Assembly: GCA_001899685.1 (NCBI GenBank)
Contig: MKWG01000011.1
Location: 218,794 to 282,793 of the forward strand
Reading direction: 5' to 3'
Source of the DNA: Sphingobacteriales bacterium 44-15
Lineage (GTDB): Bacteria; Bacteroidota; Bacteroidia; Chitinophagales; Chitinophagaceae
Length of the DNA: 64,000 nucleotides
Shown here piece by piece: positions 1-8,127 of this stretch (its first letter is position 1; each line of letters begins with the position of its first letter). The translations under genes were made by a program, and so were the position numbers. A model generated the notes under the pieces. It worked only from the letters and a program-made list of their open reading frames with translations, did no database searches and had not been told where the DNA came from.

Positions 1-1
1 C

Positions 2-82
2 TTTTCCCGCCCTGACAGCTATGATTCTTTTTATGCAGGCAACTTCGGTATCTCCGCCCGCTATACTTTCGGAGGGCAATAG
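2..82 (+). CDS. C-terminal end of an outer-membrane beta-barrel-like protein (partial)
   Basis: An open frame enters from the left edge and stops with TAG at 80-82. The 26 visible residues end in ISARYTFGGQ. An aromatic-rich last strand of this kind is typical of Bacteroidota outer-membrane beta-barrels such as TonB-dependent receptors or OprF-like porins, but too little is visible to name the family. The gene is convergent with the GH43 gene, with only 14 bases between the two stops. Confidence 0.5.
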   Translation, partial: FSRPDSYDSFYAGNFGISARYTFGGQ

Positions 83-96
83 TCACCGGGAAATAA

Positions 97-1080
97 TTAT
101 TTTAAGGGGTGTCTCTTAACGCCTTCTTTTGTGATGACCACAGGCTTAATAAGGCCATGATCATCAAAATACATCCTGTCAATACAGGTTTCTCTTGCAT
201 TGCGGTCGGTTTCTGTAAGAGGGCGGCGGTGATATACAATATACCATTCATCTTTACCGGGGACTTTTATAACAGAGTGATGACCGGCGCCTGTTGCAAT
301 TGCCGGGGCCTGCTGCAATATTTTACCAATGCGTTTAAACGGACCAAAAGGGGAATCCGCAACAGCATAGGCTACGCTGTAATCTGGCCCTGTCCACCCG
401 CCTTCAGACCACATGAAATAATATTTCCTGTTCCGGATGAACATCAATGGGCCCTCCACATAGCCGCCGGGGGTGATCTCTTTGAACATTGTTCCGTCTT
501 CGTAAGGAACAATGCCGGTGAAGTCTTCATTTAATTTTGCAATGTTGCAGTGTTTCCATCCGCCGTAAATAATGTAGTATTTCCCGTCTGCATCTTTAAA
601 AACAAACTGGTCTATCGGCTGGGCGCCGTTATAAAATTTATCAATTAACGGTTTACCGAGATGATCTTTATATGGTCCTCCGGGATTATTGGCGACCGCC
701 ACGCCAATGCCGCCTTTCTCATTATTGTTTTGAATATCATTCGCGCTGAAGAATAAATAGTATTTGTTTTGCTTTTCAATAATTGCCGGCGCCCACATGG
801 CTCGTTTGGCCCAGCGTATGGCAGCAGTATCCACAATGCGGGAATGTTTTGTCCATTGTACCAGGTCCGGCGAAGAAAATGCATCAAGAAAAACCTGTTG
901 ATCATAGGGCGCGGAAAAGGTGGGAAATATCCAGTAGGTTTTATTGAAGATAGCGCCTTCCGGGTCTGCATACCAACCCTTAAATACAGGGTTGCCCGAC
1001 ATAGCTTTACTATTACTATTTTGTGTGAATGCGTTTACGCCCGGTATAAGTATTGTGATGATCAGAAATAATTGCTTCAC
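97..1080 (-). CDS. Secreted glycoside hydrolase family 43 protein
   Basis: A 327-residue protein with an N-terminal signal peptide (hydrophobic stretch about 3-18). It shows the GH43 five-bladed propeller motifs: YADP with the presumed catalytic base Asp39, WAPAI at 96-100, the presumed pKa-modulating Asp157 in PIDQFVF, and VEGP with the presumed acid Glu209. GH43 enzymes remove arabinose or xylose from hemicellulose side chains, or cut arabinan or galactan; the exact substrate cannot be read here. It is probably periplasmic or surface-exposed. A consensus -7 element lies 14-21 bases before the start codon, so it is probably transcribed alone. Confidence 0.88.
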   Translation of the reverse strand: MKQLFLIITILIPGVNAFTQNSNSKAMSGNPVFKGWYADPEGAIFNKTYWIFPTFSAPYDQQVFLDAFSSPDLVQWTKHSRIVDTAAIRWAKRAMWAPAIIEKQNKYYLFFSANDIQNNNEKGGIGVAVANNPGGPYKDHLGKPLIDKFYNGAQPIDQFVFKDADGKYYIIYGGWKHCNIAKLNEDFTGIVPYEDGTMFKEITPGGYVEGPLMFIRNRKYYFMWSEGGWTGPDYSVAYAVADSPFGPFKRIGKILQQAPAIATGAGHHSVIKVPGKDEWYIVYHRRPLTETDRNARETCIDRMYFDDHGLIKPVVITKEGVKRHPLK

Positions 1081-1093
1081 TGCTTTTTTTTGA

Positions 1094-1101
1094 CAAAGCT
1101 A
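1094..1101 (-). promoter_or_regulatory. Putative -7 promoter element for the GH43 gene
   Basis: Read on the minus strand this is TAGCTTTG, an exact match to the Bacteroidota -7 consensus TAnnTTTG, ending 14 bases before the GH43 ATG. No convincing -33 TTTG was found at the usual distance, so the call rests on the -7 box and its position. Confidence 0.5.
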
Positions 1102-1190
1102 ATCATTTGAAATTTTTTACTGCGCCGGGGAAAAACAGCGAGCATTTCAATTTTTTACTTCATGCACAACGTTCCAATCGGTGAGACGCG

Positions 1191-1232
1191 TATCAGGGCG
1201 CTGATAGCTGATGACTGAAAGCTGATAGCCCC
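1191..1232. repeat. Intergenic word-type repeat (GCTGATAG family)
   Basis: This stretch repeats words such as GCTGATAG and CTGATGACTGAAAGC. Related words (CAGCTATGAG, TGATAGCTGA) occur at 27427-27490 and 54869-54900. It lies in the gap of more than 400 bases between the divergent GH43 and GT2 genes, where I see no coding sequence. Confidence 0.5.
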
Positions 1233-1280
1233 ACCAGCGAAAATTATATATAACCCTTTAACCTGGCTTTGCGCCCCTTT

Positions 1281-1396
1281 GCCTGCCCGACTAGTCATTC
1301 AGGCGGGCGTAATACTTGGCGTGCTTTGCGGTAAAAAATAACCACAAAGGAAATACAAAGTTTTCCGCTCGTCCGACTGGTATCATCCGGGCGGGC
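1281..1396. repeat. Pair of related GC-rich imperfect hairpins
   Basis: Two similar units lie about 60 bases apart: 1281-1308, beginning GCCTGCCCGACTAGTCATT, and 1368-1396, with GTCCGACTGGTATCATCC. Both end in CGGGCGGGC or AGGCGGGC and can fold back on their GC-rich 5' part with wobble pairs. Copies of ACCACAAAG lie around them at about 1341 and 1401. The rest of the gap holds nothing recognisable apart from the GT2 promoter. Confidence 0.5.
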
Positions 1397-1491
1397 AAAG
1401 ACCACAAAGAAACCTAACGGGTATATCTCCTGTTTTGCAGGCGCGCCTGTGGGACTAATCTGAAATGTACCCGAAAATATACAGCTCCTTT

Positions 1492-1519
1492 TTTGAGCGC
1501 CGTCTATTTAATATCTTTG
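1492..1519 (+). promoter_or_regulatory. Putative promoter of the polyene/lipid operon
   Basis: TTTG at 1492-1495 and TATCTTTG at 1512-1519 (exact TAnnTTTG) are separated by 16 bases. The pair lies inside the longest open frame but before the in-frame ATG codons at 1525 and 1546, which argues that translation of the GT2 gene starts at one of these. Confidence 0.6.
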
Positions 1520-1545
1520 CCGCAATGTATAATTCCGAGTTATTG

Positions 1546-2742
1546 ATGGAGAAAAAAGATGTGCTCAGGGAGGCTTTCAATGATCACCGTGTTTGTGTTA
1601 TTATCCCTACCTATAATAACAGCCGCACGCTCCGGAAAGTAGTGGAAGATGTGGCTGCATATACTTCCAGTATTATTGTAGTGAATGATGGTTCCACAGA
1701 TGATACTACCGGGATACTCGAGCAATTGCCCGGCATAGCATTAGTAAGCTATCCTGTCAACCAGGGTAAAGGCTGGGCTATCCGGCAGGGATTTGTAAAA
1801 GCATTATCGCTCGGGTATCAGTATGCTATTACCATTGATTCGGACGGGCAGCATTTTGCAAAGGATCTCCCGATTTTTCTCGAACAGTTGAAAGTGTCTC
1901 CGGGCGCCCTGATCATAGGCGCTCGTAATATGCACCAGGAATCCGTGCCGGGTAAAAGCAGCTTCGGCAACCGCTTTTCCAATTTCTGGTTCAGGGTGGA
2001 AACGGGAATTAAGCTCCCCGATACGCAATCCGGCTACAGGCTTTATCCCATATCGCTGATGAAGGAGATGCGGTTTTTTACCAAAAAATATGAGTTTGAA
2101 ATAGAAGTGCTGGTAAGGGCTGCATGGAAAGATATTCCTGTGTTTTCGGCTCCTGTATCAGTGTATTATGCGCCCGGAAGTGAAAGAGTATCCCATTTCA
2201 GACCTTTTAAAGACTTCTTCAGGATAAGCGTGCTCAACACCATGCTGGTACTGATCGCCGTACTTTATATTAAGCCCCGTAATTTTTTCCGCGGTATTTT
2301 CATCAAGGAAAAACGGGATAACTTTATAAAAGAGCACCTGATCAACATCCATGAGCCGAAGCATGTCAAAATTTTTTCAGTGGCATTTGGTGTATTTATG
2401 GGTATTGTACCAATATGGGGATTCCAACTGGTAAGCGCCATTTTCCTCTCCATATTGCTCCGGCTGAATAAGGCGCTGGTCATTCTTGCGGCGCATATCA
2501 GCATACCGCCGATGATCCCGCTGATCATTTACCTGAGTTATAAAACAGGCGCTGTATGGATGCGCGAAAAAGGCGAAGATCTTGCCTTTACCTACGGTAT
2601 TACTTTTAACAGCATCCACCATAATTTTCAACAATACCTCTACGGCAGCATAACGCTTGCAGTGATTGCCGCCCTGGCCGGCGGGCTGATTACCTGGACC
2701 ATACTCGCCCTGTTCCGGAAAAAGCAGGGTGCAGTAGCTTAA
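1546..2742 (+). CDS. GT2 family glycosyltransferase with C-terminal DUF2062 domain
   Basis: A 398-residue protein with a GT-A fold. VIIPTYNN near residue 18 and VVNDGSTDD near 45-53 are family 2 nucleotide-sugar motifs, and DSDGQH at 98-103 carries the metal-binding DxD. The C-terminal part (about 285-398) is hydrophobic with GIVPIWGFQL and is a DUF2062 module with membrane segments. Such fusions occur in aryl-polyene and flexirubin-type clusters, where they are thought to glycosylate or anchor a lipid product. It is first in a five-gene plus-strand run; the next gene starts 11 bases downstream. The longest frame begins at 1465, but a promoter element inside it favours the start at 1546 (or 1525). 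Confidence 0.85.
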   Translation: MEKKDVLREAFNDHRVCVIIPTYNNSRTLRKVVEDVAAYTSSIIVVNDGSTDDTTGILEQLPGIALVSYPVNQGKGWAIRQGFVKALSLGYQYAITIDSDGQHFAKDLPIFLEQLKVSPGALIIGARNMHQESVPGKSSFGNRFSNFWFRVETGIKLPDTQSGYRLYPISLMKEMRFFTKKYEFEIEVLVRAAWKDIPVFSAPVSVYYAPGSERVSHFRPFKDFFRISVLNTMLVLIAVLYIKPRNFFRGIFIKEKRDNFIKEHLINIHEPKHVKIFSVAFGVFMGIVPIWGFQLVSAIFLSILLRLNKALVILAAHISIPPMIPLIIYLSYKTGAVWMREKGEDLAFTYGITFNSIHHNFQQYLYGSITLAVIAALAGGLITWTILALFRKKQGAVA

Positions 2743-2753
2743 TTCAACCCCTC

Positions 2754-5700
2754 ATGGAGCAATTTTTTTCCGGCATATACAATTTCTTTCAACAACGAAA
2801 ATGGCTGCTGTATATAAGCTTTGTGCTGTTGCTGGCGGTCACTGCTTTGTTCGCTTCCCGACTGAAATTTGAAGAAGACATTTCGCGGATATTGCCCAGG
2901 GACCCCGGGGTTGAAAAGCTGAATGAAGTTTTCCGGCATTCCAAGTTTATGGACAAACTGGTGGTAATGGTATCGCTAAAAGATACCCTGCACACCGATC
3001 CCGACAGTCTTATCCTTTTTTCAGATGAGCTGGTAGCGCAGATAAAAGACAGGCTGGCAGCTTATGTAAAGAAGATAAGCTACAGGGTGGATGAGGACAT
3101 GGCAATGGAGCTCTTTAACATCGTAAATGAGCACCTTCCTGTTTACCTCAACGAAAAAGATTATCATGAGATAGACAGTCTCATACAACCGGGAACCCTT
3201 GAACAGACACTTCAGCATAACCTGCAGACCCTTTCTTCTCCTGCAGGATTTGCCCTGAAAAATATGATCAGCAATGATCCTGTTGGTGTTTCTTTTGTAG
3301 CGTTGAGAAAGCTGCAGCAACTGCAATATGATGAAAACTTTGAGCTGTATGATAATTGTATTGTAACCAGGGATCACAAAACACTGATGCTTTTTCTTAC
3401 TCCTGTATATCCTCCCAACAATACGGGTAAGAATGAGCAGTTCCTGAACGGTCTCGACAGCATCATCCGGGCAAAAGCTGATTCTGGGTTTTCGAATATT
3501 GATGCCCGTTATTTCGGGGCTACCGCCGTTTCGGCCGGGAATGCACGGCAGTTGGGAAAAGATACTTGGTTTACGCAGGGAGCCACTCTTGTGTTCCTTA
3601 TATTGTTCATCGGCTTTTATTTCAGGCGCGCATCTGCTCCGGTGCTGATCATGATCCCCGTCGTAACGGGAGCACTCTTTGCACTGGCAATGGTGTATCT
3701 TATCCGGGGAAGCATCTCGGTGATCGCAGTAGGCACCGGCTCAGTGATCCTGGGCATTGCAGTGAATTATTCACTGCATGTTTTCAATCATTACCGCCAT
3801 ACGGGGGATATCAGGAAAGTAATTACAGATCTTGCATTCCCGTTAACGCTGGGAAGCCTGACCACTATCGGCGGCTTTTTCTGCCTGAATTTTGCAGCAT
3901 CCGACATGCTGAAAGATCTCGGCACTTTTGCCGGCTTCAGCCTGATCGGCGCCGCCTTATCGTCGCTGATCTTCCTGCCGCATTTCATTACTTCTTCCAA
4001 AAATAAAAATAAGGCTGGGGCAGTATCGCATTCCTGGATAGACCGGCTGGCAACATGGCGCCCTGATCACAACAGGTATATCATCGGCACAATTCTTTTG
4101 CTCACTATTGCTTTCATCGTTGCTTCGGGGCATGTAGGTTTTGAGACCAACCTCAACAATATGAATTATATGCCGGAACGGCTGAAGGAGGCGGAAAAAA
4201 AACTCAACCGTATCAATGAAGCCGCTTTGCAATCCGTGTATATTGTAGTGGACGGGAGCAATCTCAACCAGGCGCTTGTCAACAATGAAAAGCTGAATAC
4301 GGAAATTGAAAAGCTGAAAGACAGCAATATCATCAGCAAATATTCCGGCGTCTCTGCGTTGATCATGTCTGATTCGCTTCAGCAAAAGCGGATTGACCGT
4401 TGGAATACCTACTGGACTGCAGCAAAAAAAGAAACACTGCTGAAAACATTACAGGAGAAGGGTAGGGTATTGGGCTACAGCGCCACTGCTTTCAATGCTT
4501 TTGCAGCCATGCTCAACAAAAATTTTCCTGCAATTGATACAGCCACTGCACGGCAGCTCCGTACCACCTTTTTAGATGACTATATTTCAGAGTTCCCTGA
4601 TCATGCTACCGTAGTCACACTCGTAAAAGTTCCGCCGGAGCATAAAGAAACAATATATAATGCCTTTGCCGGCAAGCCGGATATTACCGTATTGGACCGG
4701 CAATATCTTACCGGCAAATTTGTAGCGCTGATCAATACAGACTTTACCAGCATCGCTTTGATCACTTCTATACTGGTGTTTGTTATTTTGTGGATCACTT
4801 ATGGCAGGATCGAGCTGACGCTTATTGCTTTTTTACCCATGATGCTGAGCTGGATCTGGATACTGGGACTGATGGCAGTACTCGGCATTAAGTTCAATAT
4901 TATAAATATCATTGTATCTACACTTATCTTCGGATTGGGTGATGACTACAGTATTTTTATAATGGACGGCTTATTGCAGGAATACCGCACCGGTACCAAA
5001 AATCTTTCTTCGTTCAAATCTTCCATCCTGCTTTCAGCCGTCACTACTATTGCGGGGCTCGGTGTACTGATCTTTGCCCAACATCTTGCATTGCGTTCTA
5101 TTGCAGCTATCTCCGTAGTAGGTATCCTCTGCGTGGTTGTAATGGCGCAGGTTTTTATACCCTGGCTGTTTTCGCTGCTCATCACGCGCAGAACGAAGAA
5201 TGACCTGTATCCCTGGACAGCTATGTCGCTGCTTAAAACCGTTTTTTCGCAGGTATGGTTTATTGGCGGGAGCATAATACTGGCTGTTATCGGGTTTGTA
5301 CTTGTGAAGTGTAATCCCTTTAATAAAGAGAAAGGGAAATACCTTTACCATGTTGCTATTGCGGCCTTTTCAAAGTCGCTGATCTATGTTATGGGCAATG
5401 TAAAGAAGACCATTATTAACCCGTTGGGCGAAGATTTCAAAAAGCCTGCAGTGATAATATGCAATCACCAGTCGGGGCTTGATAATTTTGTAATGATGAT
5501 GCTGCATCCTAAAATCATTGTGCTCACTAATGACAGGGTAAGATCAGCGCCAATCTCGGGTGCGGTGGTCCGTATGGCAGATTATTTTTCCGTATCTGAA
5601 GGTGCGGAAGCAGGTATTGCAAAAATGAGCGAAAAAATGAAGCAGGGCTATTCTATTGTGATCTTTCCCGAAGGTACCCGCTCTTCTGACGGCAATATGA

Positions 5701-6623
5701 AACGTTTCCATAAAGGAGCGTTTTTTCTTGCAGAGCGGCTCAAAGCTGATATACTGCCGGTGATGCTTCACGGTACCGGCTACGCGCTGAGCAAGGGAGA
5801 TATGATGCTCAAAGACGGGCATATCCATATACATTTTTTGCCGAGGATACCGGCGGCCGACACATTATATGGTACTACCTACACGGAACGGGCGAAGCAG
5901 ATCGGGAAATATTTTCGCAGCACATTTACGGCATGGAAAGCTTCCCTGGAACAGCCCGGCTGGTATCGCGAAAAATTGTTTTACAACTATATTTACAAGG
6001 GTCCCGTGCTGGAATGGTATATGCGTGTAAAAGTGAGGCTTGAAAAAGATTACCTGGTATTTCATGAGCTGTTGCCTTTGGAGGGCAGGTTCCTGGATGC
6101 CGGCTGCGGTTATGGTTTTATGTCGTACATGCTGCATTTTGCAGCGCCGGGGCGTGAGCTCACAGGTATAGATTATGACGAAGAAAAGACAACAGTGGCA
6201 AATCATTGCTTCAGCAAAGACGCCGGCATTCATTTTATGTATGCGGATATCCTCCGGTTCAATTTTGATAAATACGATGGCATTATTATGGCCGATATGC
6301 TGCATTACCTGCCGGAAGATGAACAACATATCGTTTTACAAAAAGCCATTCACAGCTTACATCCGGGAGGAATACTTATTATCCGTGATGGCGACAGTGA
6401 AAAAGAAAAGCACGGGGGTACAAAGCTGACGGAGTTTTTCTCCACTAAAGTTTTCGGGTTCAATAAAACTGCCGCTGCCGGGCTTTCTTTTTTGACCGGC
6501 AGCATGATCCGGAAAGTAGCTGCCGACAACAATATGGACTGCAGGGAAATTGATGAAACAAAATATACTTCAAATGTGATCTTTGTATTAAGAAAGAAGT
6601 GCAATGACAGCAGCAAAATATGA
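2754..6623 (+). CDS. Trifunctional MMPL transporter / lysophospholipid acyltransferase / SAM methyltransferase
   Basis: A 1289-residue fusion. Residues 1 to about 830 form an MMPL/RND-type exporter: TM1 near 18-36, a periplasmic loop, a membrane cluster about 277-412, a second loop, and a second cluster about 662-820. Residues about 890-1050 form a PlsC-type acyltransferase with NHQSGLD (NHx4D motif) near 903 and FPEGTRS near 971. Residues about 1090-1280 form a class I methyltransferase with LDAGCGYG near 1114. This three-part arrangement is a known Bacteroidota family linked to aryl-polyene/flexirubin-like lipids, presumably acylating, methylating and exporting the product; the substrate is inferred. 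The 3' end overlaps the next gene by 20 bases, suggesting translational coupling. Confidence 0.9.
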   Translation: MEQFFSGIYNFFQQRKWLLYISFVLLLAVTALFASRLKFEEDISRILPRDPGVEKLNEVFRHSKFMDKLVVMVSLKDTLHTDPDSLILFSDELVAQIKDRLAAYVKKISYRVDEDMAMELFNIVNEHLPVYLNEKDYHEIDSLIQPGTLEQTLQHNLQTLSSPAGFALKNMISNDPVGVSFVALRKLQQLQYDENFELYDNCIVTRDHKTLMLFLTPVYPPNNTGKNEQFLNGLDSIIRAKADSGFSNIDARYFGATAVSAGNARQLGKDTWFTQGATLVFLILFIGFYFRRASAPVLIMIPVVTGALFALAMVYLIRGSISVIAVGTGSVILGIAVNYSLHVFNHYRHTGDIRKVITDLAFPLTLGSLTTIGGFFCLNFAASDMLKDLGTFAGFSLIGAALSSLIFLPHFITSSKNKNKAGAVSHSWIDRLATWRPDHNRYIIGTILLLTIAFIVASGHVGFETNLNNMNYMPERLKEAEKKLNRINEAALQSVYIVVDGSNLNQALVNNEKLNTEIEKLKDSNIISKYSGVSALIMSDSLQQKRIDRWNTYWTAAKKETLLKTLQEKGRVLGYSATAFNAFAAMLNKNFPAIDTATARQLRTTFLDDYISEFPDHATVVTLVKVPPEHKETIYNAFAGKPDITVLDRQYLTGKFVALINTDFTSIALITSILVFVILWITYGRIELTLIAFLPMMLSWIWILGLMAVLGIKFNIINIIVSTLIFGLGDDYSIFIMDGLLQEYRTGTKNLSSFKSSILLSAVTTIAGLGVLIFAQHLALRSIAAISVVGILCVVVMAQVFIPWLFSLLITRRTKNDLYPWTAMSLLKTVFSQVWFIGGSIILAVIGFVLVKCNPFNKEKGKYLYHVAIAAFSKSLIYVMGNVKKTIINPLGEDFKKPAVIICNHQSGLDNFVMMMLHPKIIVLTNDRVRSAPISGAVVRMADYFSVSEGAEAGIAKMSEKMKQGYSIVIFPEGTRSSDGNMKRFHKGAFFLAERLKADILPVMLHGTGYALSKGDMMLKDGHIHIHFLPRIPAADTLYGTTYTERAKQIGKYFRSTFTAWKASLEQPGWYREKLFYNYIYKGPVLEWYMRVKVRLEKDYLVFHELLPLEGRFLDAGCGYGFMSYMLHFAAPGRELTGIDYDEEKTTVANHCFSKDAGIHFMYADILRFNFDKYDGIIMADMLHYLPEDEQHIVLQKAIHSLHPGGILIIRDGDSEKEKHGGTKLTEFFSTKVFGFNKTAAAGLSFLTGSMIRKVAADNNMDCREIDETKYTSNVIFVLRKKCNDSSKI

Positions 6624-8127
6624 TATAGTGATCATCGGCAGCGGTATCGGCGGCCTTATCTGCGGCAACCTGCTCTGCAGGGAGGGCTATAAAGTATGCG
6701 TGCTGGAGAAAAACAAGCAGATAGGAGGAAGCCTCCAGACTTTTTCAAGAGACAAGACCATTTTTGATTCGGGAGTGCATTATATCGGCGGGCTGGATAA
6801 AGGACAGAACCTCTACCAGATATTTAATTACTTAGGGATAATGGATAAGCTGAGGCTGCAGCGGATGGATATGGATGGCTTCGACAGGATCATTGTCGGG
6901 AAAGACAGGCATGAATACCGGCTGGCCCAGGGCTACGAAAATTTTGTACAGCAATTGCTTAAAGACTTCCCGGGGGAAGAAACTGCCATAAGAAGCTATT
7001 GTGAAAAAGTAAAAGATACCTGCTCAAAATTTCCCCTGTACAATCTCCGGACAAAAGGCCTGTACGAGGAGAAAGCGGAAGTGCTTACAGAGGATACCCG
7101 TACCGTGATCGAGTCGCTCACGGATAATACAAAGCTGCAGGCGGTGCTGGTAGGCAATAATGCATTGTACGTCGGCATACCTTATGAAACCCCGTTTTAT
7201 GTGCATGCGCTTATCCTTAACAGTTATATTGAAAGTGCCTGGAAATGCATTAACGGCGGTTCACAGATCGGCAAGATACTGGCGGCTAATATAAGAGCCT
7301 GCGGGGGAGAGCTGCTGCGGCATTGCGATGTACAGAAAATACATGCGGAAGGCGACCGCGCCCTGTATGCGGAAACGGCTGATGGCAGAAGATTTTATGC
7401 GGAAAAATTTATCTCCAATATCCATCCTTCCAAAACGCTGGAGATGACGGATACGGAAGTCATAAGAAAGGTATACCGCCGCCGTCTCAGGAGCCTGCCG
7501 CACACTATTTCTTCTTTCCTGGTACATATTGTTTTAAAAAAGGATTGCTTCAGGTACAGGAAACATAATTACTATTATCACAGGGAAGGAGAGATATGGA
7601 ACCTTACGGAATACACCGAAGATAACTGGCCGCTGGGCTATGCCGTGTTTTTTCCTCCTGCATCCCAAACAGAAGAGTATGCGCAGGCAATGACGATATT
7701 CACCTATATGCGCTATGAGGAGGTTGCCCCCTGGCAGGATACTTTTAATACCGTTTCGCATGAGCATGACCGTGGTGAGAGCTATGAAGCCTTCAAACGC
7801 TATAAAGCCGGTATAGTGATTGATGCAGTAGAAGAGCGCTTTCCCGGCTTAAAAAGCTGTATAGCTTCTTATACTGTTTCCACCCCTTTATCTTACCGCG
7901 ATTATATCGGGAATTATGACGGTTCTTTGTATGGTATAGCAAAAGATCATAAAAACCCTATGAAAACTTTTATTTCGCCCCGGACCAAAGTGCAAAACCT
8001 GTACCTTACCGGTCAGAATATCAATATACATGGTGTGCTCGGTTCAACGATCAGCGGTCTGCTCACCTGTATCACGCTCCTCGGAAGTGAAGACATTGTA
8101 GAAAAAATAAAAAATGCGCAGGGTTAA
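6604..8127 (+). CDS. FAD-dependent oxidoreductase, CrtI/phytoene-desaturase-like
   Basis: A 507-residue flavoprotein. A dinucleotide-binding motif DIVIIGSGIGG starts at residue 7, followed by VLEKNKQIGGS with the acidic residue that binds ribose. The C-terminus has the closing FAD motif region (LYLTGQNINIHGVLGSTISG). The family covers phytoene desaturases, isomerases and retinol saturases. In this polyene-type operon it could reduce, isomerise or desaturate a polyene chain. It overlaps the genes on both sides (20 and 14 bases), so it is part of one operon. I see no transit or signal peptide; it is probably a cytoplasmic or peripheral membrane protein. Confidence 0.85.
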   Translation: MTAAKYDIVIIGSGIGGLICGNLLCREGYKVCVLEKNKQIGGSLQTFSRDKTIFDSGVHYIGGLDKGQNLYQIFNYLGIMDKLRLQRMDMDGFDRIIVGKDRHEYRLAQGYENFVQQLLKDFPGEETAIRSYCEKVKDTCSKFPLYNLRTKGLYEEKAEVLTEDTRTVIESLTDNTKLQAVLVGNNALYVGIPYETPFYVHALILNSYIESAWKCINGGSQIGKILAANIRACGGELLRHCDVQKIHAEGDRALYAETADGRRFYAEKFISNIHPSKTLEMTDTEVIRKVYRRRLRSLPHTISSFLVHIVLKKDCFRYRKHNYYYHREGEIWNLTEYTEDNWPLGYAVFFPPASQTEEYAQAMTIFTYMRYEEVAPWQDTFNTVSHEHDRGESYEAFKRYKAGIVIDAVEERFPGLKSCIASYTVSTPLSYRDYIGNYDGSLYGIAKDHKNPMKTFISPRTKVQNLYLTGQNINIHGVLGSTISGLLTCITLLGSEDIVEKIKNAQG

